From an uncultured Clostridium sp. (GTDB taxonomy: Bacteria; Bacillota; Clostridia; TANB77; CAG-508), in the NCBI GenBank assembly GCA_900553945.1, contig USFR01000003.1:100559-164558 (forward strand): DNA of 64,000 bases. Reading direction: 5' to 3'. Positions 45,035 to 54,487 of this stretch are shown here, piece by piece. The notes beneath the pieces are model-generated. The model saw nothing but the letters and a program-made list of their open reading frames with translations, searched no databases and was not told the DNA's origin. Every line of letters begins with the position of its first letter. Position 1 is the first letter of the stretch. Both the position numbers and the translations under genes were made by a program.

Positions 45035-46705
45035 TTAGTATTTCCATTTCATACTTACTTTATCTTCTTGAATAGGACGTTTTGTATTTAAGAATGAGCT
45101 TCTGTTTTCTTTTTTCCAAATAGGTTTTATAAAGAATGATGAGTCTGTGTTTTTGTTTGTTGGTGGCAGATATGGTGAGAAATATGACACACCAAATGAT
45201 TGTAAATTTGATAATAGAATTAGTTGTATGAACATTCCAAAACTAATTCCTAAAAAACCTGCAATATATCCCAAAATTATATACATAAATCGAAATGTTC
45301 TGATTGTAAAGTTTAATGAAAAATCAGGAATTGCATATGAGCAAATACCTGTGACGGCAACTATTATAATTAATAGGGGAGTTACTAAATTAGCTGATAC
45401 GGCTGCTTCACCTAGGATTAAACCACCGATAATTCCTATGGTTGAGCCTATTGGTGCTGGAACTCTTAAGCTAGCTTCTCTTATTAATTCGAATGAGATT
45501 TCCATTATTAAAAGTTCGACTATTACAGGAAATGGAATAGAACGCCTCATTGCTGATATTGCAAAAACTAAGTCAGTTGGGAGAAGTTCTTGATGAAAAT
45601 TTGTTACTGCTACATATAATGCTGGCATAAACATTGCTACGAAGAAGGCTATGGAACGGATGACACGTATTAAATTCCCGTATTGATGTCTTAAGTTGAT
45701 GTCTTCTGGTGATGTAATGAAGTCTATTAATATTGCTGGAACTATTAAGGCGTAAGGATTTCCGTCTACGAGAATTACAATTCTTCCTTCTAAAATGTTA
45801 TTACAGGCTCTATCACATCGTTCTGTAGCAAATGTTTGAGGAAAGAGAATACTAGAGCTGTCTTGAATTAATTGCTCTATGGTACCTGAATTTATAATTG
45901 AATCTATGTCTATATTTGAAAGTCTGAATCGTACTTCATTTACTAAATCCTCGTTTGCAATGTTCTTCATGTAGCAAAATGAAACTGTTGTTTTTGTTAC
46001 TTTGCCAAGTGAAAGCTGTTCAATTACTAAATTTTCATTGTTTATAATTCTACGAATCATTGATGTGTTTGTTCTGATATTTTCAACGAAAGCTTCTTGT
46101 GAACCTCTGACTACAATTTCGTTTTCTGGTTTAGATATACTTCTTGTCTCATAGCCTTTAGCTTCAACACAAAATGCTTGGTCTAATGTATCTACTAAAA
46201 CACATGTGAATCCTGCATTAATTTCAGGTATTATATTTGAAAATTGACTTTCAGCTTTTATTGAATTTTGGCTTATTAGGGAGTTGTATATTATATTTTG
46301 AAGTTCAGGGGTTTGAGTTGTGTGAAAGTTTAAATCAGTATTTTTATTTATGATTAGTGTTTCTGATGTTTTTTCAGTATTCGTTTGGTTTTTATGCATT
46401 AATGGATTTAAAACATAATGATTTACTATGTCAGAGTTTACCATTCCATCTATATATACTAGAGCTGCATTATATTGTTTTCCTTTACCATTTAGTGTGA
46501 ATTTTCTAATTATTATATCGCTATTTATTAATGCATTATATTTTACGGTTAAATAAGTTAAATTTTCCTGTAAGTATTTTGATACTTTTTGTGTTATTTT
46601 ATGTTCTTGCTCGTTATTAGAAATTTGAGTTTCAGATAAGTTATAGTTATAGTGCGTTGATGGATCAAATGAAAATAATTCATTTAAAAATTTATTTTTT
46701 GACAT
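45035..46705 (-). CDS. GerAA-type spore germination protein
   Basis: 556-aa A subunit of a nutrient germinant receptor in the spore inner membrane. A soluble N-terminal half (about 1-320) contains TERCDRACNNILEGRIVILV. Four to five membrane helices follow, with FITSPEDINLRHQYG, PTDLVFAISAMRRSIPFP, ELLIMEISFELIREA, RVPAPIGSTIGIIGGLI and LGEAAVSANLVTP, all hallmark GerA blocks. AAAGGAG precedes the ATG. It is expected to be forespore-specific (sigma-G), but I could not find a clear sigma-G site. Confidence 0.93.
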   Translation of the reverse strand: MSKNKFLNELFSFDPSTHYNYNLSETQISNNEQEHKITQKVSKYLQENLTYLTVKYNALINSDIIIRKFTLNGKGKQYNAALVYIDGMVNSDIVNHYVLNPLMHKNQTNTEKTSETLIINKNTDLNFHTTQTPELQNIIYNSLISQNSIKAESQFSNIIPEINAGFTCVLVDTLDQAFCVEAKGYETRSISKPENEIVVRGSQEAFVENIRTNTSMIRRIINNENLVIEQLSLGKVTKTTVSFCYMKNIANEDLVNEVRFRLSNIDIDSIINSGTIEQLIQDSSSILFPQTFATERCDRACNNILEGRIVILVDGNPYALIVPAILIDFITSPEDINLRHQYGNLIRVIRSIAFFVAMFMPALYVAVTNFHQELLPTDLVFAISAMRRSIPFPVIVELLIMEISFELIREASLRVPAPIGSTIGIIGGLILGEAAVSANLVTPLLIIIVAVTGICSYAIPDFSLNFTIRTFRFMYIILGYIAGFLGISFGMFIQLILLSNLQSFGVSYFSPYLPPTNKNTDSSFFIKPIWKKENRSSFLNTKRPIQEDKVSMKWKY

Positions 46706-46798
46706 ATTTGTTCTCCTTTATGTGTATTATTAAAGGTAATTATTTATAGTATTAGCAAATTTATGGAAATAATACACTTGTTATTTAACCGATTGATT

Positions 46799-46855
46799 TT
46801 AAAGAAGTTTGAGACGAATGAAAAATATTTGTTGTTAAATTAAAGAAGTTTGAGA
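46799..46855 (+). repeat. Direct repeat upstream of spoIVA
   Basis: TTAAAGAAGTTTGAGA occurs at 46799-46814 and exactly again at 46840-46855, 41 bases apart (four helical turns). Both lie in the divergent gerA/spoIVA control region, so they might be paired binding sites. Confidence 0.55.
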
Positions 46856-46950
46856 GAATAAAAATGTTTAAAAAGTTTTTGGAATAAATTATAAAAATCT
46901 AAATATACATTAATTAAAAGTAGTAGTCCAATGGAATTTAGGAGGGTGTT

Positions 46951-48429
46951 ATGGAAAATTTGGATATATATAAGGATATTGCTGAAAGAACAGATGGCGA
47001 TATTTATGTTGGCGTTGTTGGTCCTGTAAGAACTGGTAAATCAACATTTATTAAGAAGTTTATGGAATTATTGGTGTTGCCTAACATTGATAATGAGTAT
47101 AAAAGGGAGCGTGCAATCGATGAATTGCCACAAAGCGCTGCTGGTAAGACTATTATGACAACAGAACCAAAGTTTATTCCTAATGAAGCGGTTGAAATTA
47201 CAATTGCAGATAATTTGAAATTAAAAACAAGAATGGTGGATTGTGTTGGTTATTTAGTTAATAATGCAATTGGTTATTTGGAAGATGATATGCCAAGAAT
47301 GGTTAAAACACCATGGTCTGCAGAAGAAATTCCTTTTGAAAGGGCAGCGGAGATTGGTACTAAAAAGGTTATAGAAGAGCATTCAAGTATTGCTATTTTA
47401 GTGACAACTGATGGTTCTATTACAGGAATTCCAAGAGAAGATTATGTTGAACCAGAAGAGAGAGTTGCAAGAGAATTGAGTGCTAAGCAAAAACCTTTTG
47501 TTATTGTTTTAAATGCAGAGGATCCTTTTAGTGAGGAAAATAAACGACTTGCCTGTGATTTGGAGAATAAATATAATACAGCGGTTGTTCCTTTGAATTG
47601 TACGGAGTTATCTTTAGAAAATATAAATGATATTTTTTCTAAGATATTATTTGAATTTCCAGTAGAACAAATAAACATTAGATTTCCAAAATGGATAGAG
47701 GGATTGCAGGATACAAATGAAATTAAAACAGAGTTGTTTAGTGAAATTAAAGAATGTTTTGCAAATACTAAAAAATTAAAAGAGATTAGTGATGATGTTT
47801 CTAGATTGCAGTCTACACAGGTAATTACAAAAACAGAAATTACTAAAATAGATTTAGGAACTGGAAATGTTGAATTAAGTATAAGTCTTAAAGATGAATT
47901 GTTTTATAAGGTTCTTACTGAAATTACTGGTGAAGAAATTGCAGATGAAGGAAAATTGTTTGCAAAGATTACAGAGTTTTCAAGAATTAAAAAAGAATAT
48001 GATAAGCTTGAATATGCGTTGCATGAAGTGAGAGAAAAAGGATATGGAATTGTTAACCCAACTGTTGATGATTTGATTTTGGAAGAGCCTGAAATTATAA
48101 GACAGGGATCAAAATTTGGTGTTAAGTTAAAAGCTAAAGCTCCTTCTTTACATATGATAAGGATTAACACAGAGACTGAGATTTCGCCTATAGTAGGCAG
48201 TGAGAAGCAATCTGAAGAACTTGTAAATTATTTGCTTTCAGAGTTCGAAGAGGATAAAAAGAAAATATGGGATTCTAATATTTTTGGAAAGAGTGTGCAT
48301 GATTTGGTTAATGAGGGATTGCAAAATAAGTTAGCTAGAATGCCTGAAGAAGCTCAAATGAAGATACAGGAGACATTACAAAGAATTGTAAATGAGGGTA
48401 GTGGAGGATTGATTTGTATTATTTTATAG
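46951..48429 (+). CDS. spoIVA: Stage IV sporulation protein A (coat morphogenetic ATPase)
   Basis: SpoIVA polymerises on the forespore surface, using ATP, as the basement layer of the coat, anchored by SpoVM. The P-loop VVGPVRTGKSTFI is near residue 25, followed by the family block ELPQSAAGKTIMTTEPKFIP and MVDCVGYLVNNAIGY. The C-terminus ends with NEGSGGLICIIL, as usual. 492 aa, GGAGG before the ATG. Normally under sigma-E; a convincing sigma-E site was not identified. Confidence 0.96.
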   Translation: MENLDIYKDIAERTDGDIYVGVVGPVRTGKSTFIKKFMELLVLPNIDNEYKRERAIDELPQSAAGKTIMTTEPKFIPNEAVEITIADNLKLKTRMVDCVGYLVNNAIGYLEDDMPRMVKTPWSAEEIPFERAAEIGTKKVIEEHSSIAILVTTDGSITGIPREDYVEPEERVARELSAKQKPFVIVLNAEDPFSEENKRLACDLENKYNTAVVPLNCTELSLENINDIFSKILFEFPVEQINIRFPKWIEGLQDTNEIKTELFSEIKECFANTKKLKEISDDVSRLQSTQVITKTEITKIDLGTGNVELSISLKDELFYKVLTEITGEEIADEGKLFAKITEFSRIKKEYDKLEYALHEVREKGYGIVNPTVDDLILEEPEIIRQGSKFGVKLKAKAPSLHMIRINTETEISPIVGSEKQSEELVNYLLSEFEEDKKKIWDSNIFGKSVHDLVNEGLQNKLARMPEEAQMKIQETLQRIVNEGSGGLICIIL

Positions 48430-48798
48430 AATAATTAACTCATAGTATAACTGAATTAGTTAATAGTAAAATGAAGATAGATTTTGTGTTTACTTTCGTT
48501 TTATCACTTCATATAATTGGTGGATTTTAAAACAGCTAAAGAAGAGGCGTACTTGCATTTTTGCAAGTACGCTTAGAAATATTGTGGGATGATAGTGTTT
48601 GTAACTATTGTGATAACTAACATTGTAAATGTTGAGAAAACTTGAGTGCAGCCTGAAGGTTCGGTTCCCACTATATCATAGCAAGCTTAATAAATAAGAA
48701 GAACAGTATAATTTGCAGCTTAGGTAAATTAGGAATTGTGATTTTGTAAAAAATTTGATAAAATAATGACGTAAAAATAAGAGATGGAGTAGTGTGTC
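48430..48798 (+). other. 369-base gap between spoIVA and rlmD with strong hairpins; candidate structured RNA
   Basis: No gene seen. It holds a perfect hairpin GCGTACTTGCA-TTTT-TGCAAGTACGC (48547-48572). A possible closed multi-branched structure follows at about 48583-48665, in which GTGGGA pairs with TCCCAC and AACATT-GTA-AATGTT forms an inner hairpin, with GGTTCGGTTCCC near the end. It matches no riboswitch or housekeeping RNA I know. It could be a leader or a free small RNA; there is no T-run right after it. Confidence 0.4.
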
Positions 48799-50151
48799 GT
48801 GATTAAAAAGAATGAAATTTATGAAGTTGAAATTATAGATAATGGTGTAGCAGGTGAAGGAATTGCTAAAATTGATGGTTTTACGGTTTTTATTCCTAAT
48901 GCTATTAAAGGTGAAAAAGTTAAAGTAAAGATTTTAAAAGTGCTTTCATCACATGGATTTGGAAAAGTAGAAGAGATTATAGAGAAATCAGAGGCGCGAG
49001 CTGAAGTTGATTGTGAGACATATTCAAAATGTGGTGGATGTGTGATGAGGCATATTAAGTACGAGAAAATTTTGGAGATAAAGAGAAATGTTGTTGAAAG
49101 TACTTTGAGAAAACAAGGAATTGATACTAAAGTTAATGATGTTATTGGAATGGAAAATCCATATTTTTATAGAAATAAATTGCAATATCCTGTTGGATTA
49201 AATAGTGATGGCAAGCCAGTTATGGGCGTTTTTGTACAAAGATCTCATAGAATTATTGAAACTAAAAAATGTATGATTCAAAACGAACTTTTACAAGATA
49301 TCGCGAATGATATTTTTAATTTTATTGTTGAAAATAATATTCCTGTTTATGACGAAAATAAGAGAAGAGGACAAGTTCGTCATTTAGTTTTGAGAGTTGG
49401 CGTTAAGACGAATGAGGTTATGGTTACGATTGTTACAAATGAAGAAAAACTTGAGAAAGAAATGGATTTGGTTGAGTTTATTTCTGGAAAATATGGTGAG
49501 ATTAGGACAATCGTTAAAAATGTTAATTCTAAAGACACAAATGTGATATTAGGAAATAAAAATATTGTGTTATTTGGTGATGGATATATTTATGATGAAT
49601 TATTTGGATTTAAATTTAAAATTTCTCCAATGTCATTTTATCAAGTTAATCCTACTCAAACTGAGAAATTGTATGCAACAGCAATTGAAGGAGCAAAGCT
49701 AAATGGAGATGAAACAATTTTTGATTTATATTGCGGAATTGGAACAATAGGAATATGTGCTTCAAAGAAAATAAAGAAATTATATGGAATTGAAACTATA
49801 CCACAGGCAATTGAAGATGCAAAGAGAAATGCAAAAGAAAATGGTATTGAAAATGCAGAGTTTTTTGTTGGTGATGTTGAGAAAATGTTGCCTGAATTTA
49901 TTGAAAAAAACAAGGTTTTCGCTGATGTGATTTTTATTGATCCGCCAAGAAAAGGTTGTGATAAGGTTGCGCTTGATACTATTTTGAAGGTTAGTCCTAA
50001 GAAGGTTGTTTATGTAAGTTGTAATCCTGCTACATTAGCAAGGGATTTGAAAGTTTTGAGTGAAAGGTATGAAATTGGCGAAGTTACACCAGTTGATATG
50101 TTTCCTTTTACAGGGCACGTTGAATGCATTACGGTGCTATATTTAAAATAA
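48799..50151 (+). CDS. rlmD: 23S rRNA (uracil-C5)-methyltransferase, RlmD/RumA family
   Basis: SAM-dependent 5-methyluridine formation in 23S rRNA. An N-terminal TRAM domain (1-55) precedes the [4Fe-4S] cysteines in YSKCGGCVMRHIKYEK. The SAM site is FDLYCGIGTIGI, and the catalytic cysteine is in VVYVSCNPATLARDL. 450 aa. The start is GTG at 48799. Firmicutes members often modify both U747 and U1939 (RlmCD), so the exact target is not settled. Confidence 0.92.
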   Translation: MIKKNEIYEVEIIDNGVAGEGIAKIDGFTVFIPNAIKGEKVKVKILKVLSSHGFGKVEEIIEKSEARAEVDCETYSKCGGCVMRHIKYEKILEIKRNVVESTLRKQGIDTKVNDVIGMENPYFYRNKLQYPVGLNSDGKPVMGVFVQRSHRIIETKKCMIQNELLQDIANDIFNFIVENNIPVYDENKRRGQVRHLVLRVGVKTNEVMVTIVTNEEKLEKEMDLVEFISGKYGEIRTIVKNVNSKDTNVILGNKNIVLFGDGYIYDELFGFKFKISPMSFYQVNPTQTEKLYATAIEGAKLNGDETIFDLYCGIGTIGICASKKIKKLYGIETIPQAIEDAKRNAKENGIENAEFFVGDVEKMLPEFIEKNKVFADVIFIDPPRKGCDKVALDTILKVSPKKVVYVSCNPATLARDLKVLSERYEIGEVTPVDMFPFTGHVECITVLYLK

Positions 50152-50340
50152 ATCCTGTAATACTTGAATTTGTAAGAAAAAATGAAAAATCTGAAATTAA
50201 GACAAAAGATAAAATAAAAAGAAAAAAGTTAAAAAATAATAAGTTTTTACTAAAAGTAGAGTTCAACCTAGAATATGGGAACATAAGATGTAAAAAAACT
50301 AAAAATTAGAAAAAACATAAAAATAGCAAAGGAATAAAAG

Positions 50341-51516
50341 ATGGGAATTTTAGAATTAGAAAAAATATATAAAAAAAATACATTATTTATTATATTAATT
50401 GGAATAACAGGATTTTGCTTTGGATTATTAGATTGGGATAGTAATTTAGCTGATTTGGTATATTTGAAATACAGTAATGCTTTTTTAATATCAGTTGTAT
50501 CAGCTAATATAGGAGTTGCAAGATTAATTGCAACATTATTTTGTATAAAAATAAATACATCACAAAGACCAAATTTTGTTTTTAAAATTTGTATGATATT
50601 ATGTTCTTTAATTGCGATTATTACTGCATTGTGTTTTGATGCTCAATTTATTGTATTATTTGTAGTAACATATTTGTTAGAAGTATTAGTATTAGAAATA
50701 TTTTCAGGATACCATTATGCATATGCATATAACTCTTTGCCAGAAGAAAGAGCAATGAATGCACATTCAAAAAGAATATCAGTATTTAAGTTTTTACAAG
50801 CAGGGGGTATAGCAACAGCTGGATTTGTATGTGCTAAATTTATCAATAATGCCTTTTTGATTATATCAATTTTAGCAACTTTTGTTTTTGTTATAGCAAT
50901 TTTGTTTGTTACTCAGATTAAAAATTTTCCTAAAGCAAAAGAAAACAAAAAAGAGAATCTTTTAAAGAAGTTAAATATATTTCAATACACAAAATATTTT
51001 AGAAAATGGTTTGTTATTCGTATGTTGGGTAGATTTGCACTATCATCTTTAATAGTTTTGCTATCTTTAAGAGTAATAGATAATGGATTAGATATTGTAA
51101 CATTAAAGACAGTAAAAAGTATATTATGGGTTTTAAGTGGTACTGGATTTTTCTTATCAAGCTATTTAATAAAAAGAAAGCTAATTGTAAAAGGAGATAT
51201 TATAATAAAAACTTTAATTGCGATTTTGTTGCCATTTATATTTATATATCCGAATATTATTTTTGTAATAATTCTATTAGGTGGGGTTCTAAATCCTTTT
51301 AACACAATGTCTCATTTGGAAATGTTAAGAAGAGATGAGGATGATATAAATGTGCCACAAAAAGATATGGTAATTAATTTAGCAGGATATATAGCAAAAA
51401 TGATTTCAGCATATATTTTATTAAATATTAAAAGTGATATAGCTATATGGTGTACAGCGTTGATTTTAATATTAAGTGTTTGTTTGGAGTTTAAATTATA
51501 CAAAAGTTCAAAATAA
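50341..51516 (+). CDS. MFS-like membrane transporter, unknown substrate
   Basis: 391 aa with about 12 hydrophobic helices and a central loop (about 190-215), consistent with the major facilitator superfamily. GFCFGLLDWDSNLADLVYL opens the protein, and a PEERAMNAHSKR loop follows helix 4. No resistance or sugar-transport signature is evident. It begins the accessory region and is preceded by about 190 A-rich bases with no gene. Confidence 0.65.
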   Translation: MGILELEKIYKKNTLFIILIGITGFCFGLLDWDSNLADLVYLKYSNAFLISVVSANIGVARLIATLFCIKINTSQRPNFVFKICMILCSLIAIITALCFDAQFIVLFVVTYLLEVLVLEIFSGYHYAYAYNSLPEERAMNAHSKRISVFKFLQAGGIATAGFVCAKFINNAFLIISILATFVFVIAILFVTQIKNFPKAKENKKENLLKKLNIFQYTKYFRKWFVIRMLGRFALSSLIVLLSLRVIDNGLDIVTLKTVKSILWVLSGTGFFLSSYLIKRKLIVKGDIIIKTLIAILLPFIFIYPNIIFVIILLGGVLNPFNTMSHLEMLRRDEDDINVPQKDMVINLAGYIAKMISAYILLNIKSDIAIWCTALILILSVCLEFKLYKSSK

Positions 51517-51811
51517 AAAAACAAATATGTTCTTAAGTAGTAAACAAGTATACTAAAGTATATTCTTAAGTAGAAAACCAACCACGTTGAATGTGTATGC
51601 GTTCTAAAACTTAAATAAAGCTTTATATTTCAAGGAAAATAAACTGTTCAGTGTCTATTAAAAAAAGCATATTTTTGATAAAAAAACACTAATTTTCGTC
51701 AAAAAAACAGAAAAAATTTAAGGAAGCTGTTTGAGGAGAATATGTTTCCTCATACCATATTAGTTGGTATGGATTGTATAATTGAATTTAGTAGTGAGGT
51801 AGGAGATTATA
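51517..51811 (+). other. Intergenic region with direct repeat and small hairpins
   Basis: No gene seen. TTCTTAAGTAG followed by T/A and AAAC occurs twice 33 bases apart (near 51531 and 51564). Downstream are small hairpins GAGGA...TCCTC and ATACCA...TGGTAT, then GTATAATTG as a possible -10 for the next gene. Confidence 0.4.
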
Positions 51812-52657
51812 ATGATAGATAAAGATATAGTAGATAAAGCCTTAAATTTTTATAATATAGATTTACAATATAGAGATAAATGTTATAATTGCATAGAAGA
51901 AATAAATAAAAAAGAAAAGTTAAGTTTAGAATTTTCAAATTTATATAATAAATTATATATTGAAGATTTTATAAAAATAAAAGATTTGTGGCAATGCAAG
52001 GGTATTGATGAATTGTTTGGCGATAATGTCAATCCTTTTATAACTAATATAATGGTTCTATTAGGTTATAATTATCATAGGAAAAATATGCAACAATATA
52101 ATTTTGATGCTACTCAAATTAAAATTCATAAAAAAAGAGTTAAGGAATGTTTTGAAAGTGACTTAAAATTAAGAAAAAAAGATGGAATTAGGATATCACA
52201 AATGTTATGGGCTATTTATTTTATTAGGGCAAGAATAGTCGAGATAGGTAGTTTACAATTTGAATACGAGTCTGATTCAGTAGTAAAAATTCATATTCCT
52301 AAAAATACAGATTTAAATGTTTTAACTGTTAAAGAATCTATAAAAAAAGCAAACATTAAAATAAAACAAATTTATTCAATTAATAATTTTAAATATATAT
52401 GTAATTCATGGTTACTAAGTAAACAAATATATATAATTATAGATAAAAACTCTAATATAGCAAAATTTTATAATTTGTTTGATGTTTATGAAGGAGAAGA
52501 ATGTACTAAAGATATACTAAATTTTGTGTATGGAATAGACAAATGCGAAGATTATTCTTTACTGCCTACCAATACCACTTTACAAAGTAACATTAAAAAG
52601 CAATTATTGAATGGTAAAAAATTTTATTTAGGACTAGGTGTATTAAAACTTAAATAA
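51812..52657 (+). CDS. Acyltransferase domain-containing protein (GNAT-like C-terminal, DUF5596-type)
   Basis: 281 aa. The first 130 residues are helical. The C-terminal half has blocks I associate with the GNAT-like C-terminal domain: ISQMLWAIYFIRARIVEIGSLQFEY, a VKIHIPKN strand, CNSWLLSKQIYIII and SNIAKFYNLFDVY. Probably an acyl-CoA-dependent transferase of unknown substrate. A second GNAT gene follows after 55 bases. The long start region is clean, with TAGGAG before the ATG. Confidence 0.65.
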   Translation: MIDKDIVDKALNFYNIDLQYRDKCYNCIEEINKKEKLSLEFSNLYNKLYIEDFIKIKDLWQCKGIDELFGDNVNPFITNIMVLLGYNYHRKNMQQYNFDATQIKIHKKRVKECFESDLKLRKKDGIRISQMLWAIYFIRARIVEIGSLQFEYESDSVVKIHIPKNTDLNVLTVKESIKKANIKIKQIYSINNFKYICNSWLLSKQIYIIIDKNSNIAKFYNLFDVYEGEECTKDILNFVYGIDKCEDYSLLPTNTTLQSNIKKQLLNGKKFYLGLGVLKLK

Positions 52658-52712
52658 AAAAACAAGAAAAATCTAAAAACTTATTGAAAAAATAAAGTGT
52701 GAGGTAATAATT

Positions 52713-53315
52713 ATGACTATAAAAGATATGAAACAAGCAGTAAAATTATTAAGTAAGGAATGGAATTTAGGAAAAAAAGAAGCAGGAGCAGATAATGATA
52801 TTTGTGCTTGGATATATTTATTAGATGTTTTGCAAGAAAGCGAAAAGATAATAACATATAAATCAGGAAATAAACTTATAGGATTTTGTGGTTATTCAAA
52901 AGAAAATTCAAATAAACATATGGTTTCTAAAAAAATTTATGGCTTTATAAAAAATAAATTATATAAAAGCAAAAGTATAAAAAACTTAAAAGCATTTAAA
53001 GAATATGAATCTAATTATAATTATATTCCTGAAGAATTAAAGAATTATTTTGACGGAGAGATTTCTATATTAATAGTTGATGAAGATTATAGGGGAAAGA
53101 AAATAGGTAAAAAATTGTTGTTAGATGTATTTGAGCTTGCTAAAAAAGATAATATGAAGAATCTTCAAATAGTAACAGATGAATCATGCAATTATAAATT
53201 TTATGAAAAATTAGGATGTCAAAAAGTATATGAAACAATAGTAAAAAGCAGAGAAATGGGACAACTTGGAAATGGATATACTGAAAAAGCATTTATATAT
53301 GAGAAAAAGCTGTAG
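52713..53315 (+). CDS. GNAT family N-acetyltransferase
   Basis: 200 aa. The acetyl-CoA binding motif is ISILIVDEDYRGKKIGKKLL near residues 115-135, followed by LQIVTDESCNYKFYEKLGCQKVY. A lysine-rich insertion (about 65-100) lies between the first strands. Substrate unknown. GTGAGG precedes the ATG. Confidence 0.8.
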   Translation: MTIKDMKQAVKLLSKEWNLGKKEAGADNDICAWIYLLDVLQESEKIITYKSGNKLIGFCGYSKENSNKHMVSKKIYGFIKNKLYKSKSIKNLKAFKEYESNYNYIPEELKNYFDGEISILIVDEDYRGKKIGKKLLLDVFELAKKDNMKNLQIVTDESCNYKFYEKLGCQKVYETIVKSREMGQLGNGYTEKAFIYEKKL

Positions 53316-53449
53316 TATGATAGGAGTAATAATGATTTATATAAATAAAATAGATAAGATATACTATAATAAAGGATGGTATATGTATAGCAAAAGAAAG
53401 AATTGAGGTACCAATAAGAGAAATTATAGAAAATTAAAGAGGTGATTAA

Positions 53450-54221
53450 ATGAAATTAGAAGAATACAAATCAGGCAAATATGTAAAAATGAATGATTAT
53501 AAAGCTTTTATTCCAAGTAAAATAAATTACAACTGGGGATGGGATAATACAAAATTGGATTGGAGGTAGCATGCCAAGTACAGCAGTATATGTTCCACCA
53601 CCACATACAGAAGTTGCAGAATGCTTATCAGATTTTGAAAAATTCATAAATAATGAAGAAATAGATACACCAGACTTAATAAAGATTGCGATTTTACATT
53701 ATCAATTTGAATCTATACATCCATTTTTAGATGGTAACGGAAGAATTGGAAGATTACTAATTCCATTATATATTCAGAGTAAGGGAATGATTGAAAAGTC
53801 TTGTTTATATATTTCAGATTATATTGAAAGAAATAAAGATACATATTATGATATGCTTACAAGAGTAAGAACTCATAATGATATGATAGGATGGATTAAA
53901 TTTTTCTTAGAAGCGGTTATTGAGACATCGAAAACTGCCAAAGAAAAATTTAGAAATGTAGTTGAACTAACAATGGAAATGGACAAGGTTATAATGGATT
54001 TGTCAGTAAAACCAGAAAATGCAAGAAAGGTATTAGACGTATTATATGATGAACCAATTATATCAAGAAAGAAAATATTGGAAAAAGTAGATATAAAACC
54101 GACGACATTAAATGTTACTGTGAATTCATTGCAAGAAAGAGAAATTATACAAGAAACAACAGGATATAGTAGAAATCAAGTTTTTGCTTTTCAAAAGTAT
54201 ATTGATTTATTTTTAAAATAA
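53450..54221 (+). pseudogene. Fic family protein with internal deletion
   Basis: Fic proteins AMPylate target proteins. The true start at 53450 (AAAGAGGTG upstream) gives MKLEEYKSGKYVKMNDYKAF and NYNWGWDNTKLD, the usual N-terminus, but stops at 53567. The remainder, open from 53571, begins right after NWIGGS and has the active site HPFLDGNGRIGR, followed by a C-terminal winged-helix part. About 100 codons, including the inhibitory-helix region, are missing and the frame is shifted at CAAAATTGGAT (53550-53560). The C-terminal part could still be translated from ATG 53571 as 216 aa, but there is a weak ribosome site (TGGAGG). Confidence 0.8.
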
Positions 54222-54340
54222 AATTTATAGCACGGAAAAATCAAAAAAATCGTTCTACAAAAATTTATAGCACGGAAAAATCAAAAAAACCGTGCTATAA
54301 ATTTTTATAAACCCAAAAAATTAAAAAAATCGTTATATAA
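54221..54340. repeat. Tandem hairpin repeat after fic, 40-base period
   Basis: AAATTTATAGCACGGAAAAA followed by TCAAAAAAA occurs at 54221 and again at 54261 (exact 40-base period); a third, degenerate copy reaches about 54340. In the second copy AAATTTATAGCACGG pairs perfectly with CCGTGCTATAAATTT at 54290-54304. It looks like a terminator that duplicated and partly decayed, or a small palindromic repeat. Confidence 0.7.
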
Positions 54341-54343
54341 ATT

Positions 54344-54372
54344 TTGATAGTATAAACTCAATATAGATATAA
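54344..54372 (+). promoter_or_regulatory. Promoter candidate for the leader region
   Basis: TTGATA (54344-54349) and ATATAA (54367-54372), 17-base spacer. Confidence 0.4.
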
Positions 54373-54410
54373 AAGGAGAAAATAAGGAGAACTTTAAAGG
54401 CAGGATAGAG

Positions 54411-54455
54411 ATGATTAACACATCTCCTATACACATAGAAGGACAAGCCTTCTAG
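54411..54455 (+). CDS. Possible 14-codon leader peptide
   Basis: ATG at 54411 with AGGA five bases upstream encodes MINTSPIHIEGQAF, stop TAG. The coding sequence overlaps three competing hairpins (GAGATG/CATCTC, AGAAGG/CCTTCT, AAGCCT/AGGCTT). The last is followed by TTTTTT, the layout of a translation-controlled attenuator. Very short, so it could be chance. Confidence 0.4.
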   Translation: MINTSPIHIEGQAF

Positions 54456-54487
54456 AGTTACTTTGTTAAGAGGCTTTCTTTTTTAGC
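54437..54487 (+). terminator. Attenuator-like terminator with overlapping antiterminator hairpin
   Basis: AGAAGG (54438-54443 region) pairs with CCTTCT, using the same CCT that pairs as AAGCCT (54445-54450) with AGGCTT (54471-54476), followed by TCTTTTTT. The two structures exclude each other. It lies 75 bases upstream of the hydrolase gene. Confidence 0.5.

Noticed and set aside
45147..45593. 148-aa plus-strand ORF antisense to the gerAA-type gene
   Set aside because: Shadow of a strongly conserved GerA coding region in the opposite strand.
46860..46950. Possible sigma-E promoter before spoIVA (ATACATTA near 46910)
   Set aside because: The -10 is only partly similar and no matching -35 is convincing in this A/T-rich DNA.
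48583..48665. tRNA-like or tmRNA-like reading of GGTTCGGTTCCC
   Set aside because: No proper acceptor, anticodon or T-loop geometry could be drawn.
50124..50309. 61-aa plus-strand ORF after rlmD
   Set aside because: Mostly Lys/Asn/Glu from A-rich DNA, starts inside rlmD without a ribosome site; looks like chance.
53384..53437. Short frame ending ERIEVPIREIIEN before fic
   Set aside because: Looks peptide-like and might be the tail of a lost gene, but there is no start and the length is too small to support.
54221..54305. CRISPR-like short repeats
   Set aside because: Two contiguous copies without spacers; it is a tandem hairpin repeat and no cas genes are present.
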